DNA from: Lutraria lutraria
Taxonomy: Eukaryota; Mollusca; Bivalvia; Venerida; Mactridae
Assembly: GCA_964023205.1 (NCBI GenBank)
Contig: OZ026842.1
Span: 6,176,408 to 6,240,407, forward strand
Length of the DNA: 64,000 bases
Direction: 5' to 3'
Of the stretch, positions 1 through 10,987 are shown piece by piece. Under the pieces are notes generated by a model. That model worked only from the letters and a program-made list of their open reading frames with translations, did no database searches and was not told the DNA's origin. Numbering within the stretch: the first letter of the stretch is position 1; every line of letters starts with the position of its first letter. Position numbers and translations under genes: made by a program.

Positions 1-1067
1 CTTTGAGAGAAAGCGATTTTTTAGTAGCCTAACCCCTGTCAAAAATGGAATTAATATTCCTTTCAAACTTTGTGAGAATAAAATATTGATTGTTTTTGTC
101 AAACATAGCTTAGTTAATGTTACTATGCTCGATAATGTATTAAAATGTATTAGACCGTAACGTATGGTGTTTAAATGAAATTTAATGTTTGGTACAATTC
201 TGAACAATAAAGTTCCAATCTTTAACTATGTTGGTTATATTGCTGGTTTTTTTTTTGCTTTTAATTTTAACAGTCAAATCTGGTAACAAAGGCTACCGTT
301 GGGAAATACAATGTGTGACCTGTAATAACAGGTGGTCTTTATTCGAATATAAATGCCCGGTTCTCCGGTATCGTCTCCTCCCCTCTCTCTGTGGCGGCTC
401 TGAAATGGCCATAGCTTACGAATGGGCCTTAAAACAACAGATAAACAAAAGCCCATTTATTAGCCCCGTAACTAAACCATTTTGAGTCGAAGCATATCGT
501 ATAGTTGCTTTGCAAATGCAGTATTTCTTCAAAGTGACATACATACATACATAGAATGATAAAATATGGACATATACAATGAAACAACTCAAGCTAGGCG
601 TACATATAGTATTACATACAACCTGTATCCTTTCTTTGTATCTGACCGGTATTGGATTTAGTAATAACTTGGTCTGTCGGGCGTAGCAAAAACATCTAAC
701 AAACGAACCAGCTTCGATGTTAAACAAAACAAAAATCGGCATCCACATGATTTGTTTGTCAGACGCCCGATCGATTTTATGTCGTACTGTAGAACGCTAG
801 CTTTCCATCATTGGAGGGTAAATAGTTTGTCAGACAAGCTCTTCCAACTGGAGTTATAAACAGTTGTCAGTCGCGAACTAATGCAATCCAATTATTAGAG
901 TAACATGATTAGTCAAATATCTGTTTATTTGCTTCAGTACTTTTACTTATAAGCTGATTTAATTGCTATATTAACATGAAGTCAATTAGATTTTCCGTAA
1001 GCCATGTTTAATTAGTAATAAACGTTTAACATGTTCAAAAAAGCATGGACATGTCCCTTATTGGAAG
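1..1067. other. Non-coding stretch, left edge
   Basis: I see no convincing exon here. Short open frames on both strands lack family similarity and splice context. The only recognisable content is a fragment of the 'AAGGCC' dispersed element at about 271-355. Confidence 0.6.
271..355 (-). repeat. Fragment of AAGGCC-type MITE
   Basis: The stretch starts with CAGTCAAATCTGGTAACAAA and later reads GGTGGTCTTTATTCGAATA. This matches one end of the dispersed element seen more completely at 31052-31216, 32793-32963 and 25082-25252. It is truncated, with no second terminus. Confidence 0.5.
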
Positions 1068-1253
1068 TACTGTACAACCTCGCCATAGCGGCCCTCTCTT
1101 GAGCAACAACATCCTTTCAACAACTGTATGATTTGTGCCACTGCTCGATTTAAAACTATTCATTGAATCACTCTATAGCAACAACCTCTCAACAACAACA
1201 TAATTTTGCTACTCCCAAAGGGTGTTGCTCTGAGAGAAACTGCATTGTACTAG
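1068..1253. repeat. MITE, ACTGTACAACCTC family
   Basis: The left end reads TACTGTACAACCTCGCC and is followed by GGCCCTCT and TTGAGCAACAACATCC. The right end (GGGTGTTGCTC, then GCATTGTACTAGTA) is a degraded inverse of it. Better copies lie at 5758-5973 and 30060-30239. Confidence 0.6.
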
Positions 1254-3239
1254 TATTTTGTTACGTTTATCTTAAAGTCCCATATGCTTTTAAATGTATT
1301 GGTCCTTATAGTTTCTGTTTGTTCTATAACAGAGGAATCCGGTGTGTTATCCTCCAGTGCTTACCTTATAACAAGAAAAAATGTTTCCGAAACCACTATC
1401 GTATCATTGAAATAAATACTATTTATAGAACATCTGTGTTTTCCCGCAGTCATGCTAAGCATAGGTAATAAAGTGATGTCACGCGCCCTACATATTTCAA
1501 GTTTACAAAAGCAAAAATCACAGTGAAATGAGTGTTTTCAGACGAAAAATGGCTTGTTTCGTCGGTAATAATCATCTTGGGATGATATTAGCAATTAAAT
1601 GTTTTTGCATATATTTTTCTACAGCAGTAGGTAATGGGGCTTTAAATTGTCTTTCTTAAACAAGCGGACGATGTTTATGGTTTGTGTTGTCACATTTCGT
1701 GCATTTAGATGGTTCCCTTATCGTTGGTACTCGTGTACATTATGGCTTCTCCTCTGTCTCTAGTGGTTCCCGACTTTCATATCGACTTCGGTTCATTTAT
1801 CGTCATTACGACTTTCCCATTTTGGACATAAGTCCAGACAAAATGCTATCTTATTTAGGCATTTTGGTTCCGTGGTTGTTGCCTGATTTTACGACTTAAG
1901 AAGCTTTTTTTCTTCACTTGTGTTATAATAGAGAAATGGCATGTGTTCCATATAAAGACGTTTGGCCGACTAAAGATGTGTTTTCAGGCTGGTGGGGAGT
2001 ATTTTGAATTATCAGAACACTTGCTGTTTAATGGAACCAATGCAAGTAGCATTATCTTTGAAACACCCCTCGTACATCTCGTCAGTTTTGTAAGTCACGG
2101 TTCCTATAACAAAATCAAAAGTGAATGGTTTGCACCTAACAAATATTTTGGATTTATTACATTTTATAGAAAAAATGAAAATAAATTAAGTGGAAAAAAG
2201 AAAAGAAAAATGAAATACAGTAAAAACTCTCAAAACCGGACTCCTTCCGGACGGGGTCAAAAGTCCGGTTTTGCGAGATTTCCTGTTATGACTGAGCAAT
2301 CTGAAAAAAAGGGATTGAAAACGGTCAGATTTTGGGGAACTTGGGAGTTGTACCTTGTCTATGATAATGTAACTTGTCGATGTATACTTGTAAGTTATTA
2401 GTACACCTTTGCAAATTTTATTTCAGTAAACAACCGCAATTGTATAAGAGTTTTATACATTTTCTTTGAATAAAATGTGGGAATGACTTCTGTGGAAGAC
2501 ATCATTGTCCAATCATTCCCCTTCCTTTTTGGGGAAATAAATCGGAAATAGAAGCTTGTGTAATTAGTTTTATCATAAGACCGCGAAACAGAATTGTAAT
2601 TGGTCACCATAATATTATGTTTAGACACATCTTGGAATTTGTAGTTTTATTTACTTCTAAATGCCATCAGGGAAGGTATATCTGTTAGTGTATAAATGTA
2701 ACAACTTAAAAGCGATCAGTAGAAACACTATTGCGATGTAAAAAACAACTGATTTCCTTGTTTGTGAGGTCCTTCTTAATAAGTTTCGCTAGTTTTGTAT
2801 GAAACGTTTCCCCGGAGATAAACTGTATTAGAAATCGCCCGGTTCCCAAGGGAGGGAATGCCACTTGTAGACAAATTTATACATTGATTAATTCAAATTG
2901 AACATGGACCAGTTTGTGTTCCGTTCTTTGACGAAGTTATGTGTAGCATTTATAAACATGGTGATGGGGGGAAACTGACTAGACGGGGAGTGTTTTTACA
3001 TTAAAGTATGCCAAGAAAAGTCGGGAAAGAAACACGAGTACGAGTGTACAAAAAGTGATGTGATATATGATGGTATTTATACGGAAGCTTGCTCTTTCAT
3101 TTAAACAATCACTTTAAGTTCATGGGAGACCTTTAGTCACCATATAACATTTATCACGACAATGATGGCATCTCTGTTGTTTCCCTGTATGTAGATGTAC
3201 ACATTACTACATGAACTTGATTATATATCATTACATGTA
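1254..3239. other. Gene-free stretch
   Basis: No exon is supported. The 152-codon plus-strand frame at 1943-2401 has low-complexity lysine/serine-rich composition, no recognisable domain and no splice signals that would join it to a neighbour. A small hairpin with arms CAAAACCGGAC / GTCCGGTTTTG lies near 2232-2268. Confidence 0.5.
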
Positions 3240-4590
3240 CTTTATGTATATATTATCACTTTTGCCACTTATACATATTATCACTTTCAATACATATATA
3301 TATAAATATTATCACTTTAACTGGATGTGTATAATATCACTTTTATTTGATTTATACATTATCACTCTTACTTGATTTATACATTTATCACTTTTACTCG
3401 ATGTGTATATTATCACTTTTACTAGATGTATAGTATATATTATCACTTTTACTTGATTTATACATTATCTTGTATACTATGTGTATATATATTATCACTT
3501 TTACTATGTATATATATTATCACTTTTACTATTTGTATATATTATCACTTTTACTATGTGTATATAATATCACTTTTACTATGCGTATATAGTATCACTT
3601 TTACTATGCGTATATAGTATCACTTTTACTATATGTATATATTATCACGTTTACTATGTATATATATATTCACTTTTACTGTATGTATATATTATCACTT
3701 TTACTATATGTATATATTATCACTTTTACGATGTATATAATATCATTTTTACTATATGTATATATTATCACTTTTACTATATGTATATATTATCACTTTT
3801 ACTATATGTATATATTATCACTTTTACGATGTATATAATATCATTTTTACTATATGTATATATTATCACTTTTACTATATGTATGTATTATCACGTTTAC
3901 GATGTATATAATATCATTTTTACTATATATATATTACCACATGGACTCAATGTACATTATTATATAAACTGTATGTACATATAATCATATAAACTGTATG
4001 TACATATAATCATATAAACTGTATGTACATAATTATAATCATATAAACTGTATGTACATATAATCATATAAACTGTATGTACATATAATCATATAAACTG
4101 TATGTACATATAATCATATAAACTGGATGTACATATTATCATATAAACTGGATGTACATTTTATCATTGTATAAAACAGATGTACATATATTCACATAAA
4201 TAGATGTTCGTATTATCACATAAACTATATGTATGTTATCACATGTACTAGATGTACATATTATCACATGAACTAGATGTTTTATTATCACATGAACTAG
4301 ATGTATATATTATCACATGTACTAGATGTACATATTATCACATAAACTAGATGTACATATTATCACATAAACTAGATGTACATATTATCACATGAACTAG
4401 ATGTATATATTATCACTTTGACTAGATGTATGTTATCACATGAAATCGGTGTACATTATCACATGAACTCGATGTATATATTATCACATGAAATAAATGT
4501 GTATATTATCACATGAAATAAATGTATATATTATCACATGAAATAAATGTATATATTATCACATAAACTAGATGTATATTATATTAACAC
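3240..4590. repeat. 25-bp AT-rich minisatellite, about 1.35 kb
   Basis: The unit is about 25 bp, with core TATATTATCAC followed by a variable half. Sequence types are ordered along the array: TTTTACTATATG units at 3420-3930, ATATAAACTGTATG units at 3960-4170, ACATGAACTAGATG units at 4200-4480, and ACATGAAATAAATG units at 4480-4560. The array creates spurious plus-strand frames rich in Tyr, Ile and Leu. It ends about 23 bp before the NALF-like exon at 4614, so it forms the distal part of that exon's upstream intron. Confidence 0.93.
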
Positions 4591-4613
4591 ATGTATCTAT
4601 GTTATATTTTCAG

Positions 4614-4776
4614 ACTGCTTACAAACAATGGTTGTGCTCCGTTTATAATGTCCGCTATATTGGAGGTGTACGAATCAAACCATGTAATGAATTCTGTGAT
4701 CATGTATCAGAAACCTGTCCGTTCTTCCGTCCTCATGGAGAAACTCTCATTGGAGAACCAGGCTTCTTATGCAAAG
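4614..4776 (+). CDS. NALF1/FAM155-like exon (NALCN channel auxiliary factor)
   Basis: The exon is bounded by acceptor TTATATTTTCAG and donor AAAG/GTATGC. It starts in phase 0 and ends one base into a codon. It codes 54 residues with the pattern YKQWLC, then PCNEFCDHV, then CPFF.P, then GEPGFLCK. This spacing of cysteines and the CPF motif is what I know from the cysteine-rich domain of vertebrate NALF1/NALF2 (FAM155A/B) and worm NLF-1. Those proteins are ER/plasma-membrane partners that help fold and traffic the NALCN sodium-leak channel. Upstream exons (in vertebrates a long first exon) lie beyond the left edge or are unrecognised. A possible downstream exon is at 6418. The family call rests on motif memory, not a search. 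Confidence 0.72.
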
Positions 4777-4870
4777 GTATGCCTTGATATTTATTGACAT
4801 TTTATCCCTTTAGTTTATACTTATTTATTTTACATCGACTGTAGAGCAAGTTCTTACAACTTATATTAAC
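4777..4870. other. Intron start after NALF-like exon
   Basis: Donor GTATGC is followed by AT-rich sequence with no features before the SINE. Confidence 0.5.
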
Positions 4871-5026
4871 TACCCTCGTTGACTGCTTCCTGGATTCTGA
4901 CCAGTACTCGCACCGGAAGAAGGGATATGCAAGATTCCGGTCAAATTCCGCCACTGGTGGTATTCGAACCCGCAACCTCCGGGTTGGGAGTCCGACGCCC
5001 TACCACAACACCACTGCTCCCCCACC
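4871..5026 (-). repeat. tRNA-derived SINE, minus strand
   Basis: Read on the minus strand, the head contains GTGGTGTTGTGGTAGGGCG and then the B-box-like GGTTGCGGGTTCGAATACC, the usual A-box/B-box layout of a tRNA-derived SINE. The body continues to CAACGAGGGTAG. It is not a functional tRNA because the acceptor stem is not paired. Confidence 0.7.
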
Positions 5027-5269
5027 CCTTGTTCTCGCCTCATATGAAAATACTAGTATAAAAACAAGGTCCCCGGTTATAAGATTTGAGATTGTCCTTC
5101 AATCTCAACTGCAATGAGACCATCCTTAAAAAATATTTTGTTTGATGTAACGCTTCCTACTCACTAAAAACGAAGCCCTTCCCAACTTTTTTTTCAATAT
5201 ACATGTATAAATATCATTTTATATGCATTTTGAGTTCAATGTAAAAAGTAAATTGTGAAAAAAAAATTC

Positions 5270-5386
5270 TTCAAAAAAGGCCATTGATTATTTAGAACAA
5301 ACTGACCTCCGAATGAAGGCCACCTGTCAATAAAGGCAACATTATGTCTTTCACAAGGGTGGCCTTTGTTCATAGGTTTGACTGTA
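5270..5386. repeat. AAGGCC-type MITE, partial
   Basis: The stretch includes AAGGCCATTGATTATTTAG, AAGGCCACCTGTCAATAAAG and the terminus TAGGTTTGACTGTA. The left terminus is missing. Confidence 0.6.
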
Positions 5387-5475
5387 TTCGTTCGTTCGTT
5401 CGTTCGTTCGTTCGTTCGTTGGTTCGTTCGTTCGTTGGTTCGTTCGTTCGTTCGTTCGTTCGTTCGTTCGTTCGT
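5387..5475. repeat. (TTCG)n tetranucleotide microsatellite
   Basis: About 22 near-perfect TTCG units run directly off the ACTGTA end of the preceding MITE. Two GGTTCG variants interrupt the run. Confidence 0.95.
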
Positions 5476-5757
5476 TTCATCGACAGCAAATAATATGTAA
5501 CTGACTTGTTTGTATCAATATGTCGGTCAGCTTCAAGCCCCCTTTCCTCATTTTCAATTCAAGTTCCTGGAATTTACCGTCTCGTCATCACAATATTATA
5601 CGATGGAATTATCCCAAGAAAACGACAGAATGTGATAAAATAATCTTCTAACTTTGATTTAATTATGATAGACTCATGTTCTCATACACAATCATGTTCT
5701 ATCTCTGATGATGTGGACCGTCAGTTTTAATCTTTTTCATGAGACGTTAAAAACGGT

Positions 5758-5973
5758 ATACAGTGCAACCTCTCCAAAGCAACATCCTTTTCGAGAAGTA
5801 AAAATATGTTGTTGTTGTTGTTGCTGTTGTTGCTGCTGTTGTTGTTGAGAGGTTGGTGTTCTATTGTAGAGAGGTTAAATTAATAGTTAAATCGTACAGT
5901 TGGGAAAAACCATGATGTTGTATTAGGAGGGTTGTTGCTCAAGAGAGGGCCACTCTGGCGAGGTTGTACTGTA
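5758..5973. repeat. MITE, ACAGTRCAACCTC family
   Basis: Left end ATACAGTGCAACCTCTCC and right end GGCGAGGTTGTACTGTAT are inverted repeats. Inside is a (GTT)n/(GCT)n stretch at about 5811-5850. Same family as 30060-30239. Confidence 0.75.
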
Positions 5974-5995
5974 TTTACTTATTGTTAGTATTAAC

Positions 5996-6208
5996 ATACT
6001 GGGGAATCATTCATTTTCGTTGGGGATTTAATTCCGTGGATTTCGTGGGTCGGCTCATCCACGAAATAAAATCCCCACGAATTTAAATGCAGAGATAAAG
6101 CATTTCGTTTCAAAAATCAAAATCCACGAATTTATGTCCCCACGAAACAGCCATTTTAGTAAAAACCACGAAAATTGAGCCCAACGAAATTAAATGAAAA
6201 TACAGTAT
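5996..6208. repeat. MITE, TTCGTTGGGGATTTAAT family
   Basis: Left end TACTGGGGAATCATTC and TTTTCGTTGGGG are mirrored by CCCAACGAAATTAAATG and AAAATACAGTA at the right end. The interior has repeated CACGAA blocks. Other copies are at 34580 (cut by a gap) and 38761-38969. This element type is widespread in bivalves. Confidence 0.85.
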
Positions 6209-6417
6209 ATACTATCTCATTATTGCCATGTATTTACATGTACAAATCGCTGGTTCTCGACCACAGCCTTACATATGTTTAAAGAACATGTAACCGGAAA
6301 CAAACAATTATTCCTTTCTGATGAAGTTCATTTCGTACAGTATAACATTTAGAAATAATGGATTCAAAATGACAGTCTAAATGATAAGTGGCAGCTGCTA
6401 CAAACGGGTTACGTGAG

Positions 6418-6647
6418 TGATTATGACGGATCAGGGGAGCCATATGTCGGCTTTGTTACACGCTGGTATGGCCTTTCATTCGTCATTCAAGTCTCTGTTA
6501 GGCATGCTATTGATAACCGCGTTTCTCTCCGACTGTCTGTCTATCTTGAACTTCGTATTTCCCTGCAGCAATATCGTGAAGTACGGCCAGGTTGGCCTTT
6601 ACACATTTAGGACAATTTATCCGTTTGATATACAGCCAAATCTGTGA
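6418..6647 (+). CDS. Candidate C-terminal membrane exon (NALF-like gene?), tentative
   Basis: One frame from 6418 to the stop at 6647 codes a hydrophobic stretch (GMLLITAFLSDCLSILNFVF) after SALLHAGMAFHSSFKS. The stretch is richer in G and C at third positions than its surroundings. NALF/FAM155 proteins carry a hydrophobic segment near the C terminus, and the phase (one base carried over) would join the 4614-4776 exon if AG at 6416-6417 is the acceptor. That acceptor has no pyrimidine tract, and a second frame is also open here, so this is only a candidate. The last codons run into a MITE fragment. Confidence 0.25.
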
Positions 6648-6774
6648 ACAAAGGCTATCCATTGGAAAGACAAAATTTGGTATTTCTAACAGATGGCCTT
6701 TATATGGGGGTCATTTTGTTCTAAATAATCAATGACGGCTTTTTTAAATAATGACCTTTATTCATAGTGTGGCC
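6620..6774. repeat. AAGGCC-type MITE cut by assembly gap
   Basis: The stretch reads ATACAGCCAAATCTGTG, then GATGGCCTTTATATGG, then ATTTTGTTCTAAATAATCAA, and ends at GTGTGGCC where the N run begins. The other end is lost in the gap. Confidence 0.6.
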
Positions 6775-6974
6775 NNNNNNNNNNNNNNNNNNNNNNNNNN
6801 NNNNNNNNNNNNNNNNNNNNNNNNNNNNNNNNNNNNNNNNNNNNNNNNNNNNNNNNNNNNNNNNNNNNNNNNNNNNNNNNNNNNNNNNNNNNNNNNNNNN
6901 NNNNNNNNNNNNNNNNNNNNNNNNNNNNNNNNNNNNNNNNNNNNNNNNNNNNNNNNNNNNNNNNNNNNNNNNNN
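6775..6974. other. Assembly gap, 200 N
   Basis: Exactly 200 N, the same size as the second gap at 34728-34927. They are therefore probably fixed-length placeholders, not measured distances. Confidence 0.98.
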
Positions 6975-7876
6975 GCCTTGCGTTTCTGTGTCTTTTTTCG
7001 TCGACTTTTGATAGGTTACATGGACCACGCTAATTTAAATATTATGCTTATAATGTTTTTTTGTTTTTTTTCTGGCAAGGGGTATATTAAATCAGCATGT
7101 GTCTATATTAAATTTCCTATATGTTTTCATTATCTCAGTTCATAAGTCATTACTGTTTACGGGTGTCTGTGTCAATACCTCATAATTATAAACCTACATT
7201 AACCAGCGGCTAGACTCATCCAAATTTACTGATTTCCGAAAACCTATTGTGTATTTTGAATCTGATATGATGGCCGTCCTGGCTGTTGATTATTTTAGCA
7301 AGGACTTAAGGTTAAAGTTTACCATACGAGTATATTATACACAATGAATTTTCTAAATATTTGGCTGTTTAAAAATTCCCTGGGTTGAGTTGGAATTTCA
7401 ACCCTGTGATGATGATGTCACCTATGCCGTTCTTAACGTCATCCTTATGACGTAACACTTTTAAATATAATTATGCCATTTCTACTCATTGTTTCTTTAT
7501 ATCATATTGAAATGCATTATTTGTACTAGCTGTAAAACTATGGTTTCGTGACTCATTATTAACACAATTTGTACCATTAACAGCTGACATATCTGTTCTT
7601 CCATTCACGTGTAACATAACAGATTTTAAATATTACGAAATCATCCAATGTCTCATTTTAATGTTAAATACATAATGTATAGTTGTATCAACTGAAAGGT
7701 CCGTATGATATTAGCTGTAGAAAGTCATACTTCATACCACATACCATTCATTTGTCATGAAAATATTTACACATTTAAATAATTGGTTGTGATTATGTAG
7801 ATGAGGGTGGTCTCGTGTGCTTCGTCTTTTTACACAGTATTCTATTGTCGAGTCTTTTTAGACACAGTGTGAAATA
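6975..7876. other. Gene-free stretch
   Basis: AT-rich sequence with no exon, RNA gene or clear repeat that I can support. Confidence 0.5.
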
Positions 7877-8020
7877 AACTGGTTTCCTTTGACTCTGCCT
7901 GTACAAAGCCTTTGGTGAACTGCAAACATGGGTCATGAACCAGTTTAAGTGTGTTTAAGCTTAAACTGGTTCCCGTTCCATGTTTGTACAGCCAAGTCAA
8001 TGGGAGCCAATTAAGGTTAA
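7877..8020. repeat. Two AACTGGTTCCC mini-elements side by side
   Basis: The first spans 7877-7955 with ends AAACTGGTTTCC and GAACCAGTTT. The second starts at 7972 with AAACTGGTTCCCGTTCCATG, and its far end (AATGGGAGCC) is degraded. Both contain the GTACAAAG or TTTGTACA core seen in the better copy at 17166-17236. Confidence 0.65.
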
Positions 8021-8841
8021 GCTCTGTTTACAAGTGATGTCGCCGTATAATCAAGGGGAAAGAACTCAGACAATAACTAGATATAATTATTATACGTATA
8101 GAATTTTATTTTCCATCCATGATAATGTTTAAACATATAATGAGTTATTCCTCTCATATGATGTACATTTATTATTACCGTAGATCTAAACTTTTGTGCG
8201 GACACCCTCGATGGGTCCCGTTCGGTTGAGTATTGTAATAATCGGCAAGAAATCTGCATAGGTACGGGTTATTTGTACTTTATTCTCACCGTTCATTAGT
8301 CTTTAAAACAAGCTGACTCATACTTCTCAATTATTATAACAGTGATGTTTTTGTGTAATTATGTCAAATATTAATCGTAGAAGTTGTGATGATTATAGAT
8401 GGGATAAGATTGTTATTGCAGTATTTAAATCATGTAATGGTCCCGGAATGTCCAAAAAGTGTATAGATTATTGTCACGTGATTTGGTCACATGATTGTTG
8501 CAAATCAATGGGACGTATGCAATTGGTGCCTAAAAAACTGAACCTTGTGTTGTCATTTCGTATGTTCAAATACAATTGACCACAGAGGGTTTTTAAAATG
8601 ACAAAAATGCAAATCAATGGCATCGTTATTACAGCGAGGATGATCAAAAAACAGCGAAGAATTCACGTAAAAAATGTTGTTGTTGTTTTTTTGCATTATT
8701 AATAATGACATGAAATTTAGCACAAAATTGATTAATTAAACCCTGTTTTGTTAACGTTTATTCCATATTTTTCATGGGGAAAATCGAAATAAGTGCTAAC
8801 TACATTAATTTACATACATTTTGTATATCATTTCATGTCAG
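8021..8841. other. Gene-free stretch
   Basis: No supported feature. The 72-codon frame at 8361-8579 has no family similarity that I recognise. Confidence 0.45.
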
Positions 8842-8909
8842 AATTGGTTCCCGTTGACATATATGTACAAAGCACTGGTGCACTGCAACATGGTGCGGGA
8901 ACCAGTTTA
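8842..8909. repeat. AACTGGTTCCC mini-element
   Basis: Ends AATTGGTTCCCGTTGAC and GCGGGAACCAGTTT form an imperfect hairpin around TATGTACAAAGCAC. Same family as 17166-17236. Confidence 0.7.
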
Positions 8910-10553
8910 GTCAGAAGGTTGGATTACCATTGCTTCACTCCATTGGTTAAGCTTATGGTCATGTGACATATCACGTGATATGTATATTCCTAAATGGTAA
9001 ACTGTGTATGTCTTTGTGTGTATGTGAGGGAGAGAGGGGTGTGTGTGTCTTTATTGGTATGATTGGGGTGCATGATATAAAAAAGATATTTTGCTATAAA
9101 ACCAAAAAGTAGATCAGTGTGTTTGCATTCATAAAAGTTGATTATGAGTAAATGTATTTTTGGTGAGTGTGTTATGACACGTACGTTGTCATGGTGATGA
9201 ATAAGGTACATTCACTCGTGTGTTATTATGAACATGTATATTGTTACAGTACCTGACGAGTTCCTGAAAATTAAAAGCTCGTTTTTCATTGTTTGTATCC
9301 GAGGCTCATTTTCACAAAATGCCCCATAGTTAATTCAACATATACTATACTAGGTACACGTACCTTTGTTTCTGCGTTCGGATAAGTGTTTACATTTAAA
9401 AGCACGCATTTGTATACGTTAGGTACCTTTAAGGCTCAGAAACTAATCTGCATTCTGCAAACATGTTTTAATGTGATTTAGTTTCTCTGGTAATCCAAAA
9501 ACTCGTCCTTTACGAAATTTTGGCCAGATTTTTAGATCCTTGTATGTTTATGTACGATCGTCTTGTTCAATCAGAATTTATTCAATCACTTCAAACTTCA
9601 TTTTTCTACTCACGGTTATGGGTATTTGAAATGTTGACATTTATGGTCTTCAAAATTTGTTAATATTAAGTTAATAATAAGGATTTTTTTTTCGTTCGAA
9701 GTCTGTCATGTAAAGTATCAGTTGCTTAGAAAATAAATGTAATAACGGCATCATGATGAAGTGTAGATCATTTCTTCGAATGCCGTTACCACCTGACCTA
9801 TTGGCGGAGCTTGCGTCCGGTCAATTATCACAGGGTATTTAATTATGATTATGCTAATAAAATTATTTTAGTGATTTATTTGCCGTATGGCAAGCATAGA
9901 ATCTCATTTTTAGGTTTGATATAAGAGTCAATATCAAAGTTCGCAACGTTTTCTTGTACAGTGGTGATAATCTACTATTACCCGAAAACCTAGTGTTATC
10001 CGAAATGAGTTTTCGGTCCCGATGTTTTGTACGAATATACTGTAACAACATGATAATCAGAATGTATTTAAAGTTTAAAACTCCAAATTAACAAAATCGA
10101 AAATAAAATGTTAAGTCATTTTATGGCGACAAAAAAACAACGAGGAATTTTGAAATTGACTCATATAGAGCATATCATGAACTTTAATACACCTTTCAGT
10201 TATAAATATGGGTATTCTTAGCTCATGCATGTAGAATTATTATTTCAATATTGCTGTCGATGTAACGAATAACTGTACAAATTACCACTCGTATTAAATT
10301 TTGTAATTAACTATTTCGGTCAAAAATACATTTATATTATGTAGTCTTTTCTACTATAAAACATTACAATAGTTTCTATCTTATATCTTGAGAAATGTCT
10401 ATTTTTAGGCTGAATTATTGAATAAGAGTGATAATTCGTATAGTTACTTTATTATATTTCGTTTGGAAAATTACTGACATTATGTTATGTATCAAAGTAT
10501 AAAAATATGGGAGTATTTTGAAGGGATCTATTCGAATCGCTTGTAGCATTTTG
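8910..10553. other. Gene-free stretch
   Basis: AT-rich DNA with a short GT-rich patch near 9000-9050. No exon or RNA gene is visible. Confidence 0.5.
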
Positions 10554-10560
10554 GTTAAGA

Positions 10561-10589
10561 CAGAGACATAGATGTTATTTATGTCTCTG
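10561..10589. mobile_element. 29-bp hairpin with 7-bp flanking repeats
   Basis: Arms CAGAGACATA (10561-10570) and TATGTCTCTG (10580-10589) enclose 9 bp. Direct repeats GTTAAGA flank it at 10554-10560 and 10590-10596. The structure looks like a transposon end pair with a target-site duplication. CAG...CTG ends are typical of hAT elements, whose duplication is normally 8 bp. Confidence 0.5.
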
Positions 10590-10987
10590 GTTAAGATTTA
10601 TAAGGGGACATAAAGGGGACATAGGAAATATTTCATTTATGGCGTGACCATATAAATGCTACGGGTGCGCACGTAGTAGCTATCGCGTGCCCACGCAATA
10701 TATAAATTATTACCTATGTCACCTTTACGCTACCGTAGATGTGAGTATGTATAAAATGTCCACCCGTAAACTGTACCAAAATGTTCCTATTCGGAAGCAA
10801 TTCAAGCATCGTTAATATTGAGACATTGTGTTATATATACCTCGGTATGAATACAATGTTTGTATACATTATAATTGTAATTAAACGTTTTTGTTAATGT
10901 AGTATTAAATATGTAGATTAATATAAAAACTGAAAGAACATGTTTGTTATAATATATGTTTTACACATTAAGTCTTTGTTGTTAGTT

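Noticed and set aside
1943..2401. Plus-strand frame of 152 codons
   Set aside because: Low-complexity Lys/Ser-rich stretch, no homology I recognise, no splice partners.
3426..3984. Tyr/Ile/Leu-rich plus-strand frames of 60-67 codons
   Set aside because: They are translations of the 25-bp AT-rich minisatellite and have no start context or family.
3240..4590. CRISPR-like array
   Set aside because: Units are directly tandem without unique spacers, AT-rich, and the window is eukaryotic.
4871..5026. tRNA gene on the minus strand
   Set aside because: Has A- and B-box-like parts but no paired acceptor stem and a long non-tRNA body; it is a SINE.
8361..8579. 72-codon cysteine-containing frame as a further NALF-like exon
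   Set aside because: Cysteine pattern and splice sites do not fit; similarity to a CCDVRW-type motif is too short to count.
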